Part shown: positions 1 through 8,117 of the stretch, piece after piece | Position numbering within the stretch: position 1 is the first letter of the stretch | Layout of the letters: each line of letters begins with the position of its first letter | Assembly: GCA_035491895.1 (NCBI GenBank) | Contig: DATJJY010000060.1 | Coordinates: 1 to 64,000 of the forward strand | Reading direction: 5' to 3' | Source of the DNA: DASTHG01 sp035491895 | GTDB lineage: Bacteria > Gemmatimonadota > Gemmatimonadetes > Gemmatimonadales > GWC2-71-9 | Length of the DNA stretch: 64,000 bases | Program-made: the position numbers and the translations under genes | Notes under the pieces: generated by a model | Told to the model about the DNA's origin: nothing | Seen by the model: only the letters and a program-made list of their open reading frames with translations | Databases searched by the model: none

Positions 1-8
1 TAGCGCAA

Positions 9-37
9 ACGCCCCCGCCGGGTAAGGGCGGGGGCGT
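9..37 (-). terminator. Hairpin terminator after the first lipoprotein gene
   Basis: An 11-bp perfect stem (ACGCCCCCGCC paired with GGCGGGGGCGT) with a 7-nt loop lies 31 nt past the stop of the minus-strand gene at 69-1196. The tract behind it on the minus strand is only TTGCGC, so it is a strong hairpin with a poor U-tract. The assignment as a terminator is inference from position and stem. Confidence 0.6.
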
Positions 38-68
38 CGCACGCGGGGTGTCCTGCGCGGGCGCGGCG

Positions 69-1196
69 CTAACTGCTCAGCAGGTTCACGATCGGACCGA
101 ACAACGCCGCCGTGAATCCGATCACCAGGACGACGGCGAACTGAATACCCTCCAGCGCGACCAGAATGTCGTGCTGATGGGTCGTGTCGGTGATCGGGTT
201 ATTGTCGGCGTCGTAGAATGTCACCCCCAGGTTGTTCCCCTTGACCGTCGCGTACTTCTGACCGTTCACGGTGATCGCCGCGGACACCGTGTCGACGGTG
301 CCGCTCGTGGTGACGAGAAACCCGGTGAAGCCCACCGTCTCGCCCTGCCGGGTGAGGGCGAACGCGAGATCGACCGAGTCCTTGGGGAGCGCCTGGACGT
401 CGGTGGCGGCGAGCACCAGCGTGACCGCCGGGTTGTTGAGGGTGTACGTCGCGTGCACCGTGATCGTGCTGGCCGTGAAGTCCGCGGTCGCGGTGAACGT
501 CAGCGTCTTGTTCCCGCCGCCCGGGAGCGCGTTCGTCAGCGAGCCGTTGAGCGTTGCCGTCAGCGTGGACGCGCCGAACGTCAGCCCCGCCGTATAGTCG
601 ACGTACGTCGGCGTGCCCCCGTTGCCCGTCACGATGATGTGCAGCTTCGCCGTCAACCCGACGCTCTCGTCCAGCAGGTCGGTCCGGCCGACCGGCGTGA
701 GCGGAATCGCCACCCCGCCGGTCAACGGATTGATCGCGTACAGAGTGAACCGCACGCCGTTCGCGGGCCCGCCCGTCGTCGCCGACCGCGTGTACGTCGC
801 CGACAGCGTGTCGTAGGTGTAGACCGAGCCGTACAGCGAATCGGGGATGACCGGCCCCTGCGGATTGGCGAGCGCCAGCGTGCGCAGCCCCGAAAGCCGC
901 CGCACCGCCGCCGCCTCGGCCGATACCCCGGCGCCCGCCGGACGCGGCAGCGTCGCCTGCACGATCGTCCCCGTGCGCGCCAGTGCCGCCGTCGCCGCCG
1001 TCGAGCCGATGCTGCCGCTCAGCGCGCCGAAGCTCGCCAGCACGGGCGTGCCGAAGGCGCTGTCCAGCGCGGCGACCGCCGCGATGGTCGCCTGCGGGTT
1101 CGAGAGGCTCGCGGGACCGGTGGCGTCCTTGTTGCAAGCCGCGGCGAGCGCCAGCGCGGCGCAGGGCGACAGGCGTATGAGCTTGGAGATCTGCAT
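69..1196 (-). CDS. Predicted lipoprotein of unknown function (375 aa)
   Basis: I do not recognise a family. The N-terminus has a basic n-region (KLIR), a short hydrophobic stretch and a lipobox-like LAAAC at about residues 17-21, so the mature protein is probably a lipid-anchored envelope protein. The rest is rich in Thr, Ala, Val and Gly with alternating beta-type patterns (for example LTFTATADFTASTITVHATY) and ends in a hydrophobic segment. The start is supported by GGAGG seven nt upstream of the ATG. It is the last gene of the minus-strand run, 59 nt after mnmA and separated from it by a palindromic repeat, so it may be transcribed separately. Function unknown. Confidence 0.75.
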   Translation of the reverse strand: MQISKLIRLSPCAALALAAACNKDATGPASLSNPQATIAAVAALDSAFGTPVLASFGALSGSIGSTAATAALARTGTIVQATLPRPAGAGVSAEAAAVRRLSGLRTLALANPQGPVIPDSLYGSVYTYDTLSATYTRSATTGGPANGVRFTLYAINPLTGGVAIPLTPVGRTDLLDESVGLTAKLHIIVTGNGGTPTYVDYTAGLTFGASTLTATLNGSLTNALPGGGNKTLTFTATADFTASTITVHATYTLNNPAVTLVLAATDVQALPKDSVDLAFALTRQGETVGFTGFLVTTSGTVDTVSAAITVNGQKYATVKGNNLGVTFYDADNNPITDTTHQHDILVALEGIQFAVVLVIGFTAALFGPIVNLLSS

Positions 1197-1220
1197 CGAT
1201 GTTCCTCCCAGTAGTCTCAG

Positions 1221-1251
1221 CAGACGTCTGACGTCAGACGTCTGACGTCAG
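1221..1251. repeat. Two-copy 14-bp tandem repeat forming nested perfect palindromes
   Basis: The unit CAGACGTCTGACGT occurs twice head to tail, followed by CAG. Because each half is itself self-complementary, the stretch contains two overlapping perfect 24-bp palindromes (1221-1244 and 1228-1251). It lies between the mnmA stop and the ribosome-binding site of the downstream lipoprotein gene. It could act as a hairpin terminator or attenuator, or as a binding site for a dimeric regulator; the sequence does not decide between these. Confidence 0.7.
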
Positions 1252-1255
1252 TTGT

Positions 1256-2314
1256 CTACGCAATCACTCCGCCGCCGAGCAGCCGTCCCGCGCCGTCGTA
1301 CAGCGCGCCCGACTGGCCCGGCGTGATTGCCCGCACCGGCTCCGCCAGCCCCAGCTCGAGACGATCGCCGCTCGCCGCGCGGACGGTTCCCGGGACGGCG
1401 CGGGCGCGGTAGCGGCATTGCACCAGCACGTCGTCGCCCGGACCGAGCGCGGGGGCGAGCCAGTTCACTTCCTCGAGCGTGACCGCGTGGCCGAAGAGGT
1501 CGTCGCCCGAGCCGATGACGACTTCGCGCGTCTCGGGACGAATGTCGACGACGTACAGCGGGTGCGAGAACCCCCCCGGGAGGCCGCGCCGCTGGCCGAT
1601 GGTGTAGCGGGCGAATCCGGCATGCTCGCCCACCACCTCGCCGCCCACCGTGACGAGCGGGCCGGGGGCGAGCGCCGGCGCGTCGGCGGGGAGCCGGCGC
1701 TCCAGCACCTTCACGTAATCGCCGTCGGGAACGAAGCAGATCTCGACCGATTCCTTCTTGTCGGCGGTCTCGAGCCCGAGCCGGCGCGCCAGCGCCCGCG
1801 TCTCGACCTTGGTCAGCTCGCCGACCGGCGTCAGGAGGCGCAATACCACCCCAGCGTCGATGCCCCACAGGAAGTACGACTGGTCCTTCTGCGGATCGCG
1901 ACCGCGATACAGCGCTCCATCCCGTGCCACAGCGTAGTGGCCGGTGGCGAGATAGTCGCAGTCGAGCGCGTCAGCGTGGTGCAGCAGGTCCCGGAACTTC
2001 GTGAACGAGTTGCAGCGTACGCAGGGGATCGGCGTGCGACCGCGCGCGTACTCGCGCACGAAGTCGTCGATCACGTCGTGGCCGAAGCGGTCCTCGAGGT
2101 TCAGCACGTAGTGCGGGATGCCGAGCCGGTGCGCGACCAGCTGCGCGTCGGTGATCGAGTCGAGCGAGCAGCAGGGACGGTCGGGCACCTCGTCGCCGTA
2201 GCAGAACAGCTTCAGCGTGGCGCCGATGACGTCGTAGCCGGCCTCCACCAGGAGCGCCGCCGCCACCGAGCTGTCGACGCCACCGGACATGGCGACGAGA
2301 ACCTTCCCCTTCAC
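1256..2314 (-). CDS. mnmA: tRNA-specific 2-thiouridylase MnmA
   Basis: MnmA uses ATP and a persulfide relay to make 2-thiouridine at the wobble position of Glu, Gln and Lys tRNAs. The PP-loop SGGVDSSVAAALL is at residues 10-22. The catalytic cysteines are visible in IPCVRCNSF (nucleophile, near residue 100) and in EICFVPDGDY (near residue 195), and the tRNA-binding GHYA motif is present. The length, 352 aa, is normal for the family. The start is GTG (GTGAAGGGG). The gene lies 16 nt downstream of a cysteine desulfurase gene, the natural sulfur donor, much as in the Bacillus yrvO-mnmA pair. Recognition is firm. Confidence 0.96.
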   Translation of the reverse strand: MKGKVLVAMSGGVDSSVAAALLVEAGYDVIGATLKLFCYGDEVPDRPCCSLDSITDAQLVAHRLGIPHYVLNLEDRFGHDVIDDFVREYARGRTPIPCVRCNSFTKFRDLLHHADALDCDYLATGHYAVARDGALYRGRDPQKDQSYFLWGIDAGVVLRLLTPVGELTKVETRALARRLGLETADKKESVEICFVPDGDYVKVLERRLPADAPALAPGPLVTVGGEVVGEHAGFARYTIGQRRGLPGGFSHPLYVVDIRPETREVVIGSGDDLFGHAVTLEEVNWLAPALGPGDDVLVQCRYRARAVPGTVRAASGDRLELGLAEPVRAITPGQSGALYDGAGRLLGGGVIA

Positions 2315-2330
2315 AGCGCCCGTCCGTCCC

Positions 2331-3518
2331 TCACCGGTTCAACTCGGCGGCAAGCGACCTGCACTTCTCGACGATCCGCGGGAGCGCCGCGCACAGCGCA
2401 TCCACATCCCCCGATTCGCTCGTGCGCCCGAAGGAGAAGCGCAAGCTCGCGACGCCCAGCTCGGGCGGCACTCCCATCGCCGTCAGCACGTGCGACGGCT
2501 CCGGCGACCCCGTGCTGCACGCCGAGCCCGCCGAGCACGCGATGCCGGCGAGATCGAGGTGCATCAGCATCGCCTCCGACTCGGTGCCGGGGAACGAGAC
2601 GTTGACGACGTGCGGCGCGCGCGTCTCCCCACCGTTTCCGTTGCGGCCGTTGATCCGCACGTCGGGGAACTGGGCCACGAGGCGCGCCTCGAGGTCGTCG
2701 CGCAGCGCGGTGAGGCGCCGCTCCAGCTCCACCTGCTCCGCCACCGCCAGCTCCGCCGCCCGTCCCAGGGCGATGATCCCCGGCACGTTCTCCGTCCCGG
2801 GCCGCAGGCCGAATTGCTGGCCGCCGCCGTGGATGATCGCTTCCACCGCCTGGCGGTCGCGCACCACCAACGCGCCGATCCCCTTGGGGGCGCCGATCTT
2901 GTGGCCGGAAATCGAGAGCAGAGTTGCGGGGACGTCGGAGAACGAAACGGGGATCTTGCCGAAGGCCTGTACGGCGTCGGAGTGGAAACAGACACCCGCC
3001 TCGCGACATCGCAGCGCCATGTCGCGCACCGGCTGGATCGTCCCCACCTCGTTGTTCACCCACATCACGCTCACCACCGCCACCGCGCGGCGCACCGCGT
3101 CCTCGAATGCGGCGGCGTCGACCCGGCCGCTCGCATCGACGGGGAGGAGCACCTCCTCGCCTCCCAGATGCGCCACCGCATGGGCGGCGGCGAGGATTGC
3201 CTTGTGCTCGCTCGCCGCCACGGCGACGCGGAACGGCGCCCCGCGCGCCCGGGCGGCGAGCGCGGCGCCGATCACCGCCAGGTTGTCCGCCTCCGTGCCG
3301 CCCGAGGTGAAGATCACCTGGTTCGGCTCGGCGCCGAGCGCCTGGGCCACCGCCCGCTTCGCGGTCTCGATCCCCGCCTTCGCCGCCCGCCCGAAGCGGT
3401 GCGCCGACGAGGGGTTGCCGAACGTCTCCGCGCCGAGATAGGGCAGCATCGCCTCGAGCACCTCGGGCCGGACCGGCGTCGTCGCTGCGTGATCGAGATA
3501 CGTGGTGCGTGTGGCCAT
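2331..3518 (-). CDS. Cysteine desulfurase, NifS/IscS group I
   Basis: This PLP enzyme removes sulfur from L-cysteine as an enzyme-bound persulfide for tRNA thiolation and Fe-S assembly. It starts with YLDHAATTPV, has the PLP lysine in SGHKIGAPKG, the cofactor-binding TSGGTEADNLA, and the persulfide cysteine in the flexible loop SAGSACSTGSPEPSHVL typical of group I enzymes. I chose the ATG that gives MATRTTYLDHAATT (395 aa) because homologues begin there; an upstream ATG at 3557 would overlap bshB1. No clear Shine-Dalgarno sequence is seen, which fits coupling to bshB1, whose stop is 19 nt upstream. The gene directly precedes mnmA, so supply of sulfur to MnmA is its likely main job. Confidence 0.94.
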   Translation of the reverse strand: MATRTTYLDHAATTPVRPEVLEAMLPYLGAETFGNPSSAHRFGRAAKAGIETAKRAVAQALGAEPNQVIFTSGGTEADNLAVIGAALAARARGAPFRVAVAASEHKAILAAAHAVAHLGGEEVLLPVDASGRVDAAAFEDAVRRAVAVVSVMWVNNEVGTIQPVRDMALRCREAGVCFHSDAVQAFGKIPVSFSDVPATLLSISGHKIGAPKGIGALVVRDRQAVEAIIHGGGQQFGLRPGTENVPGIIALGRAAELAVAEQVELERRLTALRDDLEARLVAQFPDVRINGRNGNGGETRAPHVVNVSFPGTESEAMLMHLDLAGIACSAGSACSTGSPEPSHVLTAMGVPPELGVASLRFSFGRTSESGDVDALCAALPRIVEKCRSLAAELNR

Positions 3519-3537
3519 CGTCTGGAGGAATTTAGAC

Positions 3538-4266
3538 TCAGAGACTCGACACGCCAAGCGCGAGCACGTCGTCCACGGCCACCGTCTCGTGGGTGAAGTA
3601 CGGCTCGCCGTAGGGTGTTCGGATCAGGGACCCGTAGTGCGCCGACTGGACACGGATCAGCTCGTACAGGTCCTGTCCCGTCGGGAAGATCTCTCCCGCC
3701 GCGAGCGCGCAGTCGAACTGCGAGGCGTAACAGCGGATGGCCGCCATCTTCGTGTCGAACGTGTCCGAGATGTCCACCACGAACGACGGCTTCACCGGGT
3801 CTTCACGGTACGCCAGCGCATAGAGAATCTTGAACGGCCGGTGCGGCTCGGCGCCGGGGGTGGGGGCGTACTTCGCGAGCCCGGCGAGGTAGCAGGCGTC
3901 GCGCCCCAGCTCGGAGGCGATGCGGTGATCGGGGTGGCGGCCGACCGGGAAGGGGAGGATCACGACCTTCGGGCGCAGCTCGCGCACCAGCCGCACCAGC
4001 ACCGCGCGCGACGCCTCGTCGTTCTGGAGATGCGCGTCCCGCATCCCGGCGTTCAGCCGCAGCGCCACGCCCAGCGTCTTCGCGGCGCGCTCCGCCTCGG
4101 CGGCCCGGAGCTCCGCCGATCCGCGCGTCCCGGTTTCGCCCTGCGTGAGATCCAGAATCCCGACCCGATGTCCCGCGCGGGCGACCTTGACGAGCGTGCC
4201 GCCGCAGGTGAGCTCGGCGTCGTCGCGGTGGGCCGCGATGGCGAGAACGTCGACCGTCACGCTCAT
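3538..4266 (-). CDS. bshB1: Bacillithiol biosynthesis deacetylase BshB1
   Basis: A LmbE/PIG-L-type zinc deacetylase of 242 aa, predicted to convert GlcNAc-malate to GlcN-malate in bacillithiol synthesis. Visible motifs are AAHRDDAELTCGG (zinc ligands His and Asp; the usual AHPDD proline is Arg, which I recall from some BshB1 proteins), GETGTRG, and GRHPDHRIASEL carrying the later zinc histidine. The ATG at 4266 overlaps the stop of the preceding permease as ATGA, so it is probably translated by re-initiation. It stands before the desulfurase and mnmA, giving a small thiol/sulfur group at the end of an efflux operon. bshA and bshC are not in this window. Confidence 0.9.
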   Translation of the reverse strand: MSVTVDVLAIAAHRDDAELTCGGTLVKVARAGHRVGILDLTQGETGTRGSAELRAAEAERAAKTLGVALRLNAGMRDAHLQNDEASRAVLVRLVRELRPKVVILPFPVGRHPDHRIASELGRDACYLAGLAKYAPTPGAEPHRPFKILYALAYREDPVKPSFVVDISDTFDTKMAAIRCYASQFDCALAAGEIFPTGQDLYELIRVQSAHYGSLIRTPYGEPYFTHETVAVDDVLALGVSSL

Positions 4267-5507
4267 TCGTGCCGCAACGCTTCCACCGGATCCAACCGCG
4301 CCGCGCGGGCCGCCGGCGCGATGCCGAACACGAGCCCCACGAGCACCGACACGGCCGTCGCGACGGCGGCGCTCCACAGCGGGACGTGCGTCGAGAAGTC
4401 GAGCAGATGTTTGAGCGCCTCGCCCGCGCCCAGCCCGATGACGATCCCGATGATGCCGCCCATGAGGGTGAGGGTGGCCGCCTCCACCAGGAATTGCCAA
4501 AGGATGGCGCGGCGCGTGGCGCCCATCGCTTTGCGCAGCCCGATCTCGCGCGTGCGGCTCGTGACCGACACCATCATGATCGCCATGACGCCGATGCCGC
4601 CGACCATGAGCGCGATGCTCGACAGTACCAGCATCACCAGGAAGAACGCGCCGGTGAGACTGTCGAAGATGCCCAGCACCTGGTCGGAGGTGAGCAGGTC
4701 GAAGCTGTTCGGCTGGCCGGTGCGCAGGCCGCGCAGGCGTCGCAGCTGCAGCGTCGCCACATCCATGGCGCGGCTCACCGTCACGCCCGGCTTCGGCTTG
4801 ACGAGAATGATCAGGCTGTTGACTTCATCGATCATGAAGTTGCGGCGCGCCGCCTCGAACGGGCACACCGCCGAGATCTGCGGCGTGCCGGGGACCTCGA
4901 AGATGTTGGTGGGTCGCTGCCACACGCCGATTACGCGAAACGGATGGCCGCCGATCCGCACGATGCGGCCGAGCGGCGAGATCGGGCCGAACAGGCGATC
5001 GACGCTGCGCTGCTCCAGCACGACGACCGCCTCGCCGCTGCGCTGCTCCGACATCGTGAACGTCCGGCCCCGCGCCAGCTCGCCGCCCAGGATTTCCATG
5101 AACCGGTCGTCGGCCCCGAAGATGCTGAGCGACTGCGTCCGCACGCCGCTCACCTCAAACTTTTGGAACAGCTGCGTCCAGATCGCGGCGTAGTGGATCT
5201 CCGGCAGGCGCGCGATCGCCTCCGCCTCCGCGGGGACGAGTTTCGGCCGAATGCGCACCTCGCGCGGCACCGCATCGGGGTTGACCCCCGTGGGCGAGAA
5301 GAAGCGGAGCACGCGAAACGTCGTCGGCCCGACGACCTCGAGGGTGTTGACGATCTGCTCGCGGAAGCCGGCGACGATCGACGCCATCGCCATCACCGTC
5401 GCGATCCCGATGACGACGCCGAGGATCGTGAGCCCGGAGCGCAGCTTGTTCGCCTGCAGCTGATCGACGGCGATGCGCCAGCCTTCGCGCGCGGTATGCA
5501 GCGCCAT
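4263..5507 (-). CDS. ABC transporter permease, MacB/FtsX type (pair 3, type B)
   Basis: Inner-membrane permease of 414 aa with the MacB plan: one N-terminal transmembrane helix (about residues 22-45, LTILGVVIGIATVMAMASI), a large periplasmic core domain (about 50-250), and an FtsX domain with three helices (about 285-405). The cytoplasmic coupling motif reads TSRTREIGLRKAMGATRRAI, and the end is the usual LDPVEALRHE. It lacks an ATPase domain and must share the single ATPase encoded at 11848-12579. By sequence it belongs with the type-B proteins of the array but is the most diverged of the three. It starts directly after the stop of its type-A partner. Substrate unknown; export of a peptide, lipid or antibiotic is possible. 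Confidence 0.9.
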   Translation of the reverse strand: MALHTAREGWRIAVDQLQANKLRSGLTILGVVIGIATVMAMASIVAGFREQIVNTLEVVGPTTFRVLRFFSPTGVNPDAVPREVRIRPKLVPAEAEAIARLPEIHYAAIWTQLFQKFEVSGVRTQSLSIFGADDRFMEILGGELARGRTFTMSEQRSGEAVVVLEQRSVDRLFGPISPLGRIVRIGGHPFRVIGVWQRPTNIFEVPGTPQISAVCPFEAARRNFMIDEVNSLIILVKPKPGVTVSRAMDVATLQLRRLRGLRTGQPNSFDLLTSDQVLGIFDSLTGAFFLVMLVLSSIALMVGGIGVMAIMMVSVTSRTREIGLRKAMGATRRAILWQFLVEAATLTLMGGIIGIVIGLGAGEALKHLLDFSTHVPLWSAAVATAVSVLVGLVFGIAPAARAARLDPVEALRHE

Positions 5508-6752
5508 CTATTCCTGCCGCAGCGCTTCGATCGGGTCGAGCCGCGCGGCGCGCATCGCCGGAAACACGCCGAACACGACGCCCACCGTGAGCCCGAGGCC
5601 CAGCGCCACCCCCACCGACCACAGCGTCACGCGCGCCGGCAGCGGCGAGGCGACTTGCACGAGCGCGGCGAGCCCCGCGCCGGCGGCGAGGCCGGCGATG
5701 CCGCCGAGCAGCGACAGCGTGATCGACTCCGCCAGAAACTGGCGCCGGATGTCCCGGCGCGAGGCGCCCAGCGACTTGCGGATGCCGATCTCGCGCGTGC
5801 GCTCCGTCACGCTCATCAACATGATGTTCATGATCACGATGCCGCCCACCACGATGCCGATCGCCACCACCGCCGGCACGACCGTGAAGATGACGCGCGT
5901 GAGCTTCCCCCAGAACGCCACCAGTCCCGCACCGGTGTCGATCGTGAAATCATCCTCGGCCTCCGGACGGAGGCGGTGCGCGATGCGCATCGCTTCCTCG
6001 GCCCGCTGCATGCCGTCGTTCACCTGGTCGGCGGCCGGCATCTTGACCGAGATGACCGTCGTCTGCCGGCGACCGTACATCGACTCGAACATCGACAGCG
6101 GCAGCATCACGAAGGCGTCCTGCGACTGACCCAGCACCGTTCCCTTGCGGTCGATCACGCCCTTCACGCTGAGCTGTTCCCCGTGGACGCGGATCACGTG
6201 CCCGACGGCGAACGCCGCCGACCCGAACAGCTTGTCGGCGACTTCCCATCCCAGCACCGCGACGGGCCGGCGCTGCTGCTGGTCCACCTCGCTCAGCGGA
6301 TCGCCCGCCGCCAGCGTGTAATCCTCCACCACGACGAATTGCGGCGTCACGCCGAACACGTAGGCATCGCTCACGCTCTTGTCGCGCCACTGCACGTCGG
6401 CCAGCGGCGTCGGCCAGCCGGACTGCAGCGAGATGGCTTGCGCGTCGGGCAGCGCACGCTGGACGTAGGGGATGTCCTCCGGCGCGATGATGGGACGGCG
6501 CTGGATCCGCTTCCATTCCTCGTCGTCGACGAACCCGAACTGGATCGGGTCGCGCCGGATCTGGAACGCGTTGATCCCGACGATCGCGCCGGCGAGCCGG
6601 TCCCGCACGTACGCGTTCATGCCCTGGATGACGGCGACCACCGCGACGAGAAACCCGACCGAGACGATCACGCCGAGCAGCGTGAAGAACGAGCGCAGCT
6701 TGTGACTCCAGACCGCCTGGAGGGCCATGAGGATGGCTTCGGAGAGTTGCAT
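5508..6752 (-). CDS. ABC transporter permease, MacB/FtsX type (pair 3, type A)
   Basis: MacB-type permease of 414 aa without a nucleotide-binding domain. The first helix is at about residues 22-42 (FFTLLGVIVSVGFLVAVVAV), the periplasmic core follows, and the C-terminal FtsX part carries the coupling motif ERTREIGIRKSLGASRRDI and ends LDPIEALRQE. In its N-terminal region (HKLRSFFTLLGVIVSVGFL, then GMNAYVRDRLAG) it resembles the other type-A proteins at 8114-9358 and 10608-11846. Its start codon follows a 114-nt hairpin-forming decamer repeat, the only real gap inside the permease array, so pair 3 may be expressed or stabilised separately from pairs 1 and 2. Confidence 0.9.
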   Translation of the reverse strand: MQLSEAILMALQAVWSHKLRSFFTLLGVIVSVGFLVAVVAVIQGMNAYVRDRLAGAIVGINAFQIRRDPIQFGFVDDEEWKRIQRRPIIAPEDIPYVQRALPDAQAISLQSGWPTPLADVQWRDKSVSDAYVFGVTPQFVVVEDYTLAAGDPLSEVDQQQRRPVAVLGWEVADKLFGSAAFAVGHVIRVHGEQLSVKGVIDRKGTVLGQSQDAFVMLPLSMFESMYGRRQTTVISVKMPAADQVNDGMQRAEEAMRIAHRLRPEAEDDFTIDTGAGLVAFWGKLTRVIFTVVPAVVAIGIVVGGIVIMNIMLMSVTERTREIGIRKSLGASRRDIRRQFLAESITLSLLGGIAGLAAGAGLAALVQVASPLPARVTLWSVGVALGLGLTVGVVFGVFPAMRAARLDPIEALRQE

Positions 6753-6767
6753 GAGGACGAAAACTAA

Positions 6768-6881
6768 TGGAGGTTCGTGGAGGTTGGTGGAGGTTTAGTG
6801 GAGGTTAATCCTGTATCAACCTTCACCATCCTTCACCATCCTCCACCATCCTCCACCAACCTCCACCAACCTCCACCAACC
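6768..6881. repeat. Decamer-repeat hairpin (TGGAGGTTGG family), copy 1
   Basis: On the plus strand four units of the type TGGAGGTTGG (6768-6808) are followed by a 9-nt spacer and then about six and a half units of the complementary type AACCTCCACC or ATCCTCCACC (6818-6881). The arms can pair into a long imperfect hairpin. It fills most of the gap between two permease genes and ends 15 nt before the start codon of the downstream one at 6752. A second member of the same family is at 56583-56668. It may be a REP-like element, an mRNA-stabilising stem or a regulatory leader. Confidence 0.8.
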
Positions 6882-8117
6882 TCATTCATAGCGAAGCGCC
6901 TCCACCGGATCCAGCCGCGCCGCTCGGCTCGCCGGATACAGCCCGAAGCCGACCCCCGTGAACGCCGACGCGGCGAGGGCGGCGACGATCGACCACAGCG
7001 GCACGTGCGCCGGGATCGGCGTGATCACCGATAACGCGTACGCGACGACTCCGCCGACGAGCATCCCCGCCACGCCGCCGACCAGCGTCAGGGTCGACGC
7101 CTCGACGAGGAACTGCCACAGGATCGCCCCGCGCGTGGCGCCGAGCGCCTTACGCACCCCGATTTCCCGGGTGCGCTCGGTGACGGAGATCATCATGATC
7201 GCCACCACGCCGACGCCGCCCACCATCAGACCAATGGACGACAGGACCAGCATCACCAGGAAGAACATCCCCGAGATCTTGTGCCACGAGTCCAGCAGCT
7301 TGTCCTGGGTGATGATCGCGAACGTGTTTTCCTGACCGGGCTTGAGGCTGCGCAGCGAGCGCAGCGTCGCCACGACCTCGTCGATCGCCTGCTCCTGCGA
7401 GTAGCCCGGCGACGGCGCCACGGCGAGCCGCATCCACCCCTTGAAGTACGGCAGCGTCTTCACGAACGCCCCGTGCGGCACGCCGGCCCACGGCTGGCTC
7501 GCGCCGCCGAAGATGTTCGGCGGATCGCGATACACGCCGATGACCTTGAACGGGACGCCGTCGAGTTTCACCGCGAGCCCGATCGGATCGCGCCCCCGGA
7601 ACAGCTGTGCCGCGAGCTTCTGATTGATCACGACGACCTGGTCGTTCGCCGCGTCTTCCAGGCGCGTGAACGTGCGGCCGGGGTAGACATCGCCGCCGTT
7701 CACCTCCACCCACTGCGACGACAGCCCCGAGACGGTGATCGACTCGAGATGCAGGTCGCCGAACTCGACGATCGCCGGCGCCTCCTCGCGCCGCGTCACG
7801 TAGCGTACGCTGGGGAGCAGCGCGATGCGGTCGGCTTCGGCGTCGTTGATCGGCGGGTTCTTGCGCCAGGGCGAGTTCTCGTCCGAGCCGTCGGAGACGT
7901 TCACTCCCGCCTGGAAGAACCGCCACACGAGAAAGGTGCGCGGCGCGATCTGCTCGAAGGTGTTCGCGACGCTCTGATTGATCCCGCTGATCATCGCCGC
8001 GATCACCATCACGACCGTCACGCCGATGGCGACCCCCAGGATCGTCAGCGCGGCGCGGCCCTTGTTGGCGCGCAGGGAGTCGAGCGCGATGCCGACGCCT
8101 TCCAGGACCGGCGTCAC
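6882..8117 (-). CDS. ABC transporter permease, MacB/FtsX type (pair 2, type B)
   Basis: MacB-type permease (411 aa): N-terminal helix at about residues 20-42 in LTILGVAIGVTVVMVIAAMI, periplasmic domain, then an FtsX domain with the motif ERTREIGVRKALGATRGAI and the ending LDPVEALRYE. The start is GTG at 8117, which overlaps the stop of the type-A gene before it as GTGA. The choice is supported by close similarity of the resulting N-terminus (TPVLEGVGIALDSLRANK) to that of pair 1 type B (TPLLEGVGIALDSLRSNK). The high similarity to pair 1 indicates a fairly recent duplication of a whole A/B pair. It depends on the shared ATPase. Confidence 0.91.
   Translation of the reverse strand: MTPVLEGVGIALDSLRANKGRAALTILGVAIGVTVVMVIAAMISGINQSVANTFEQIAPRTFLVWRFFQAGVNVSDGSDENSPWRKNPPINDAEADRIALLPSVRYVTRREEAPAIVEFGDLHLESITVSGLSSQWVEVNGGDVYPGRTFTRLEDAANDQVVVINQKLAAQLFRGRDPIGLAVKLDGVPFKVIGVYRDPPNIFGGASQPWAGVPHGAFVKTLPYFKGWMRLAVAPSPGYSQEQAIDEVVATLRSLRSLKPGQENTFAIITQDKLLDSWHKISGMFFLVMLVLSSIGLMVGGVGVVAIMMISVTERTREIGVRKALGATRGAILWQFLVEASTLTLVGGVAGMLVGGVVAYALSVITPIPAHVPLWSIVAALAASAFTGVGFGLYPASRAARLDPVEALRYE

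Noticed and set aside
3519..3557. A 13-residue longer N-terminus for the cysteine desulfurase
   Set aside because: It would overlap bshB1 by 20 nt and adds residues before the conserved opening YLDHAATTPV; homologues start at the later Met.
6768..6881. Reading the decamer repeats as a CRISPR array
   Set aside because: The units are contiguous with no spacers, and the two halves are complementary to each other; no cas genes are near.
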